Of a DNA stretch of 64,000 nucleotides, positions 59,430 to 64,000 are shown in pieces. Source of the DNA: Liolophura sinensis (Eukaryota > Mollusca > Polyplacophora > Chitonida > Chitonidae); contig NC_088300.1 of the NCBI RefSeq assembly GCF_032854445.1, forward strand, positions 54,598,984 through 54,662,983, written 5' to 3'. A program made the position numbers and the translations under genes. Every line of letters starts with the position of its first letter. Position 1 is the stretch's first letter. The notes under the pieces are model-generated. The model made no database searches. It was not told the origin of the DNA and was given only the letters and a program-made list of their open reading frames with translations.

Positions 59430-60978
59430 ACAATGATTTTATTCTGGGTCACCTTGACAATGGCAAATGCCATGTCAAAGTATGGGCAAAAAAGTAAATA
59501 CATTTTGGACGGAATATGTATAAATGCTTCGTGTATAGAGCAAAATCTAATGTGCCAATCATACATAATTTCTTAATGATAGAATTAAGTTTTACAAGTG
59601 CAACACTTCCATAAATTTTACCAGCCTACAAGCAACTTATATCACCATCTCTTGAAATGAACATCAGCATACAGCCACAAGAGACAATCAAACAGCTACC
59701 AGAGACAATCAAACAGCTACAAGAAAAGTCATTCATAGTGAGGTTTTTGTGAACTGAAACTGTCTTCCTTTGACACATAAATGGCAAGGCGAAACTACTG
59801 ATGCACTAAAATAAATCAAACATAAAACTAAAAAAAAAAATGGTCAGCGGTAAAATGCAACAATGCTTGCTTTTAATAGGTGAAATACCACAAATGGAAT
59901 GATACTACTTTCAAACAGGTGAGCTAAGAGTACAATCTGCTGTCTAAATATAGACCTGTTGTCCAACAATAAAACATATAGTGGTATCAGAAAACCAATT
60001 ATTTATTTATTCAGTTGTTGTAAAAGGCTGTACGAAGAAAGTTTGTGAGTGGCCAAGGTAAGCCACGAATAACACAAAACCATGGAGTATAAACACACTG
60101 GTCAATGGTAATAACAGCATTGTACCAATAGCCTGTATTATCAAATCATTTTTTTCCCAGAAATTGAATGACTGTCATCATGCGAGCATAATTCCTCAAC
60201 CTATTACCATGTAAAAGAACAACTTTCAATGCAATTTATGTACATCTAAAATCTGATTTTGTGTACATTGGATCGATCAGCCAATTTCAGGACTTCACAA
60301 AAATTATAGACAGAATAATGCTTACAGAAAATGCTTAAATGAATACCTTGCAAACATACGAAAAGTTGAACAATTACAATAGTACGACTAATCTTCCATC
60401 AATTCAATGGTTCTACTGGGGAGCAGTGCAAAGACTGGCATTTAAATTGTTCCATCAATAATGGTTTGATAAGTGAGCAAGGCTGAAAAGCACTAACTGA
60501 TTTATTCGTGACTAAGGTCTAAACAGGATTAGAGAGCACAGCCAACACTGATAGCACCAGTGATCAGTCATCAGCGCCATTACCAACACCACTGGCAATA
60601 TCACTGATCAGTGCCACTGGTGAGTGAGCAGTGCCAACACTCTGACCAATGGTTCCATCAGTTAGCAGTGCCAACACTCTGACCAATGGTTCCATCAGTT
60701 AGCAGTGCCAACACTCTGGCCAATAGTTCCATCAGAGAGCAGATCAGTGTGCTATAAATGATGGTGCCATCAGTGACATATGCAATGACTGAACCATGGC
60801 TCAATCAACAATTTGACCAATGGTTCCATCAGATAGCAGCACAACACTCGCTATGGTTCTACCAATGAAAAAGCCAACCTGGTTCCCTCAGTTTTCAACA
60901 CCACATGATCAGTGTTTCAGTCAATGGGAAATGGTTACATTATGAAGATAAAGAAAGACAGGTATAGACATTGTTCTA
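59430..60978 (-). other. IFTAP: Probable IFTAP 3' UTR with candidate poly(A) signals
   Basis: No gene is visible downstream of the IFTAP stop. Minus-strand AATAAA hexamers occur at 60506-60501, about 60007-60002 and 59443-59438; any of them could end the transcript. The stretch nearest the stop carries a degenerate 37-bp tandem repeat. The extent is uncertain. Confidence 0.3.
60540..60860. repeat. 37-bp tandem repeat in the IFTAP 3' flank
   Basis: Three tight copies of a unit containing GTGCCAACACTCTGACCAAT and GGTTCCATCAGTTAGCA lie at about 60627-60740. Decayed copies (ACCAATGGTTCCATCAG and variants) sit on both sides. If IFTAP uses a poly(A) site below 60540, the array is transcribed in its 3' UTR. 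Confidence 0.75.
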
Positions 60979-61122
60979 TCAGTGAGCTGTGCCGACAGGA
61001 CTCTTTTTCAAACCAGACATTATCATTCTTAGATCATCCTCCGAGTATTTTGGAGTTAACTTCACATTATCATAGTCAAAATCTGGGTCCAAATGGAACT
61101 CCTCCACGTCCTCTGATGAGAC
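60979..61122 (-). CDS. IFTAP: IFTAP last coding exon with the conserved C-terminal motif
   Basis: The minus-strand acceptor is TGATTTCAG before GTCTCATC. The exon has 47 codons and a TGA at 60981-60979. It carries EEFHLDPDFDYDNVKLTPKY, the most diagnostic IFTAP segment (human has the same LD-x2-FDYDNV-x-LT-x-K-F/Y-S pattern). The protein ends about 20 residues later with a basic LKKSPVGTAH. Confidence 0.85.
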   Translation of the reverse strand, partial: VSSEDVEEFHLDPDFDYDNVKLTPKYSEDDLRMIMSGLKKSPVGTAH

Positions 61123-63892
61123 CTGAAATCATATTCATCACTGGTTAATGTTACAAACAGAAATACACCATCTAACTATTTTTCACAACTACTTAACAAA
61201 ATGTTTCATACCAGCGCTAGGTGGTTTATGACATCAGTCTAAATCTCACACCCAATATTTTTTTTTTCAATGCTCTATTTGTTTGTTTCTGGTTGAGTGT
61301 TATTTCATCATTACTTCAATGATTTCCAAACATTCTTCCCTTCAAAGAGCAGGTCTCATATTTTCAGTGCTGCCTCACTGGAACACCACGCCTAAGACAC
61401 TAAACATGATGGCTTAAATACCTGCCTGCACATTCACTGGTCAAAATCACAGCAGAAATAAGGCTTTGAATCAGGGCAATTCGACATAATGCAACTTTAA
61501 GATGTTAAGAGTAATGTGGCGTTTTTGAGGTATGCTAAAGCAGAACTGACTTCACCTATTTACTTTACTGATGTTGTACAGACATTCATTATAATTATGG
61601 CGGACAAGATGAAGAGTACACAGGTGCCACCTGGAAATCATTTGCACCATGCTATCATGTTTAATTCTTCATATGCAGTCCAGAGACCAGTTGGTATCAG
61701 TTTAATTCTGGCTCAACTTTTAGCTCACTAGTTTCTGCAGATCCAAACATCTTATTTAACCTTCAGCATCATTTTTTTTCTTGTACACGGATTCACAATG
61801 GCCAAAATGAATTAGTGAATCACTATTCTACCAGCATCCCAACTAGGGAAGCTGTCAGCCTAATCACTTCATCATACCTCAATTTATCAATGTTTAACAT
61901 TCAGATCATAGGAAACAGGTCCCCACAGAAACATTACCATCATCAATTAGGCCTAAGCTGGAGACAGAATGACACATTTATAAGGTAATCATGTTAAGGA
62001 AAGCCAGACGATGCCTTAACAAATTTAGAGTAGAGACTGATTACAAACTTCCTAACATTAATAAAGCCAAATACTGTATATCATCATTAAGACTGATGTA
62101 TTTGCATAACAGAGGATTTCCTACATAAAGCACAATTTTGTTGCTTACTAATACATAGAAAAAAAAGTCACCATCTGTAATCTGATTAAAAATGCCAGAA
62201 CCGTATGTGGGAAGGTCTACCAGTAAGCTGCAGATGGTCGTGGTTTTCCCCCAGGATCTGCCCGCTTACTCCTCCTGCCATACTGCTTGCAGTGGTCGTA
62301 CATGTGAAATATTCTTGAGTACAGCATAAAACACCAATCAAATAAATAAGTCTATACAGAAAGGAAACAAGTCTCTTTTTACCTCATCAGGACATGCCTT
62401 CTCACTCATATTGCATGGATTTGATGATATAATATCTAGGACTGTATGACTGTCTGATATTTCATGTAGATGTGAAATGTCTTCCTCAGTCTCAACTTCC
62501 CCAAAGTTGGTTGTAGTGTTAGTATTATCACTCGATGATGGTGACAGCTCGTCTGTGAGGCCATCAGCGGCTTTTGTATTAGTTGTCTCCCCTGATCCGC
62601 ATTCTGAAAAGCAATCAGATGAATTATCCCCCCTGATTTCGAAATTCTAAAGCATTTGTCAATTATTTGCCACAAACATTTGCCCCAAAGTCGTATTTTT
62701 AGGGTGAAATCAGGCTCATAAAAAATCACTTACGGTGACATTTTTTCAATAGGATAACTTACAAACAAATTTAAAAACACTTTCCACATAACAATTCAGC
62801 TTTACGTTAATCCATATACAGATATACGAAAGGGCTACTCGTTGTGGTTGCCTCGTTCCACAGTAACAGCTGCAAAACACGATTTTTTCTTCACGTTCTA
62901 TACCATCTCTGTTCCTCTTACTGTTAATAGCGTGAATCCTTCCCTTATCAAAGAACATGGAGAACAAAACCTTGACCTCATTAGATATTAAATTAATGTT
63001 GTGCCCTGACATACACAGATGATTCCAATTCCCCTATTTACCCAAAAAGCTGGCTGAGTAACCAGAGGTCGCCAGCAACTCCTCCATGACTCTGTCTTCT
63101 TTTGACCCTGTGTCTAGCTCTTCATCATCAGCCTCCACAAAGTTGTCAAACTGTCAAAAGAGAAACAGTAAGTGACACATACAATTAAATAAATTCACAG
63201 TCAATGTATCATATCCACATGGTAACCAAATAGTCCTAAACCCATTAAATCTTCACCAACACTTTCAGAAAATAAATCACAGCAATGTGTTCTGTCCTTA
63301 TCTGAAAATGTGGCATGGATGAACTAAGCAAAGTTTCAATATATTAAACCTGCATGAAGTAACATCAAATAAGTGGTATGCTTTTTGCCCCTCTTTTGAC
63401 AATCCTTATTTTACAGACTCACATAATTATGAAATGAAAACAAATTATCACTAAAATAGTACAACTTAGTACATGTAGCAAGAGATCATGGGAATGTTAA
63501 ATCATAAAGATGGCTTTGATCGGCTTTTGCAAAGGTAGCCAGTTATCAGTTATAACACTGCCCGACTCACACAGCCTATGGTGTAAAGGGCGTCATACAG
63601 GGTACATGTACAACCATAATGTTTGTTCGTTTGATTTATTTATTTGACTGCTGTTTAAAGACATAAGGGTTTTTCACTGAAACAATGATGATCAGTTTTA
63701 TGGATGGATGTTCCTTTGAAGTAACTTGTGCATATAAAGAGTATTGGCAAAAGATCATTTATATGTTTTGGTAAATGGACAAAGGGAAATAGTTGGCGAG
63801 CCACGGTACTGGACAGGATGACTTACCTTCACCATCTGGTTCCTTTTGGTATCGGTAGACATTGTCCCATGAACTGAGCCTTCAACCAACAC
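60979..63892 (-). CDS. IFTAP: Intraflagellar transport-associated protein IFTAP (C11orf74), C-terminal part; 5' end beyond the window
   Basis: Four minus-strand exons, 63892-63827, 63150-63042, 62603-62383 and 61122-60979, join in frame with consensus GT-AG sites. They give 179 residues and a TGA stop. The protein is acidic and low in complexity, rich in D, E, S and T. Two blocks resemble vertebrate IFTAP: FDNFVEADDEELDTG after the first splice (compare VDNF...D/E-rich in human) and the C-terminal HLDPDFDYDNVKLTPKYS (visible residues 142-159). From family knowledge, IFTAP binds the IFT-A complex and helps move membrane proteins and the BBSome within primary cilia. The human protein is 221 aa, so about 40 or more N-terminal residues should lie beyond position 64000. 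The gene converges on LMO. The assignment rests on the C-terminal motif and exon pattern; I could not run an alignment. Confidence 0.8.
62205..62349 (+). mobile_element. SINE 3' fragment inside an IFTAP intron
   Basis: CAGATGGTCGTGGTTTTCCC, GTGAAATATTCTTGAGTACA and CACCAATCAAATAAATAAG match the shared SINE core and tail. It is antisense to IFTAP and ends about 35 bp from the donor of the 62383-62603 exon. Confidence 0.85.
62383..62603 (-). CDS. IFTAP: IFTAP internal exon (Ser/Thr/Asp-rich linker)
   Basis: The minus-strand acceptor is GATTGCTTTTCAG and the donor is GATGAG|GTAAAAAG. The exon is 221 nt: two bases completing a codon, then 73 codons. The product is low in complexity and rich in S, T, N, D and E, matching the poorly conserved middle of IFTAP. 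A SINE 3' fragment lies just downstream in the next intron (62205-62349). Confidence 0.75.
63042..63150 (-). CDS. IFTAP: IFTAP internal exon (acidic FDNF block)
   Basis: The minus-strand acceptor is CTTTTGACAG and the donor is TTTTTGG|GTAAAT. The exon has 36 codons plus one base (phase 1), the base completing a GAA codon with AA of the next exon. It encodes FDNFVEADDEELDTG followed by a predicted short amphipathic helix (DRVMEELLA). Confidence 0.8.
63621..63682 (-). mobile_element. SINE tail fragment in an IFTAP intron
   Basis: On the minus strand it reads TCAGTGAAAAACCCTTATGT and CAGTCAAATAAATAAATCAA, matching the final segment and tail of the shared SINE 3' end. It is in the sense direction of IFTAP. 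Confidence 0.55.
63827..63892 (-). CDS. IFTAP: IFTAP internal exon (22 codons)
   Basis: The minus-strand acceptor TTTTGTGTATTCAG precedes GTGTTGG, and the donor is GTGAAG|GTAAGT. The exon is phase 0 at both ends and encodes VLVEGSVHGTMSTDTK and a few more residues. The frame also stays open upstream through a 33-bp tandem repeat to the window edge, so a longer exon cannot be fully excluded. It contains an in-frame ATG, but the protein match implies coding sequence further upstream. Confidence 0.7.
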
Positions 63893-63913
63893 CTGAATAC
63901 ACAAAATATTCAG

Positions 63914-64000
63914 CATGAGTGAGTCTACATGCATTATCATACTGAGCATGAGTGAGTCTAGGTGCATTACCATACTGAACATGAGTGAGTCTACATGCAT
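63914..64000. repeat. 33-bp tandem repeat at the right edge of the window
   Basis: CATGAGTGAGTCTACATGCA starts at 63914 and recurs with a 33-bp period at 63947 and 63980. At least 2.6 copies are present and the array continues past the window. On the minus strand it reads as an open 11-residue repeat (DSLMLSM-type) in frame with the adjacent IFTAP exon. A usable acceptor lies between them, so it is most likely intronic. Confidence 0.8.

Overview
The window is eukaryotic, from an invertebrate animal. It has short coding exons with GT-AG introns, long AT-rich non-coding stretches, minisatellites and tRNA-derived SINEs with (AAAT)n tails. The SINE style and the two gene sequences suggest a lophotrochozoan, most likely a mollusc. 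This is inference from repeat style and protein similarity; I cannot name the species.

Two protein-coding genes can be supported, and they converge tail to tail. The first, on the + strand (coding 16756..27852, four exons, 186 aa), is a LIM-only gene of the LMO1/LMO3 (rhombotin; insect Beadex/dLMO) type. It has two complete LIM domains and a short Ser-rich tail. Its 3' UTR probably runs about 3.3 kb to an AATAAA at 31124. The second, on the - strand, runs off the right edge (four exons, 63892 down to the stop at 60979). It is the C-terminal part of IFTAP (C11orf74), the intraflagellar-transport-associated protein, recognised by its C-terminal acidic FDYDNV motif.

Layout: 1-11.7 kb is non-coding, with homeodomain-type TAAT-rich patches. 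11.69-14.61 kb is a 47/48-bp minisatellite. 14.6-16.75 kb is the upstream and 5' UTR region of LMO. 16.76-27.85 kb holds the LMO exons, and intron 3 carries a 27-bp minisatellite built from the exon 3 splice-donor sequence. 27.85-31.13 kb is the 3' UTR. 31.9-42 kb is a repeat-rich zone with 78-, 106- and 31-bp arrays, SINEs, a perfect 47-bp hairpin and a dispersed duplicated element. 42-44.6 kb is unique sequence. 44.7-47.35 kb is a 59-bp array interrupted by a SINE, and 47.73-50.74 kb is a 60-bp array with a 775-bp higher-order duplication. 50.75-59.4 kb is unique sequence with foldback elements and SINEs. 59.4-64 kb is IFTAP.

The most unusual observation is the intron 3 array. Twenty-two of its 24 in-register 27-bp units carry an intact GTGAGT, in the same sequence context as the genuine exon 3 donor. 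This places a ladder of decoy 5' splice sites directly behind a key exon of a developmental regulator. Any decoy used would add an immediate in-frame stop and truncate the second LIM domain. SINEs inserted into two of the minisatellites, and three SINE types sharing one 3' core behind different tRNA-like heads, are also worth checking.
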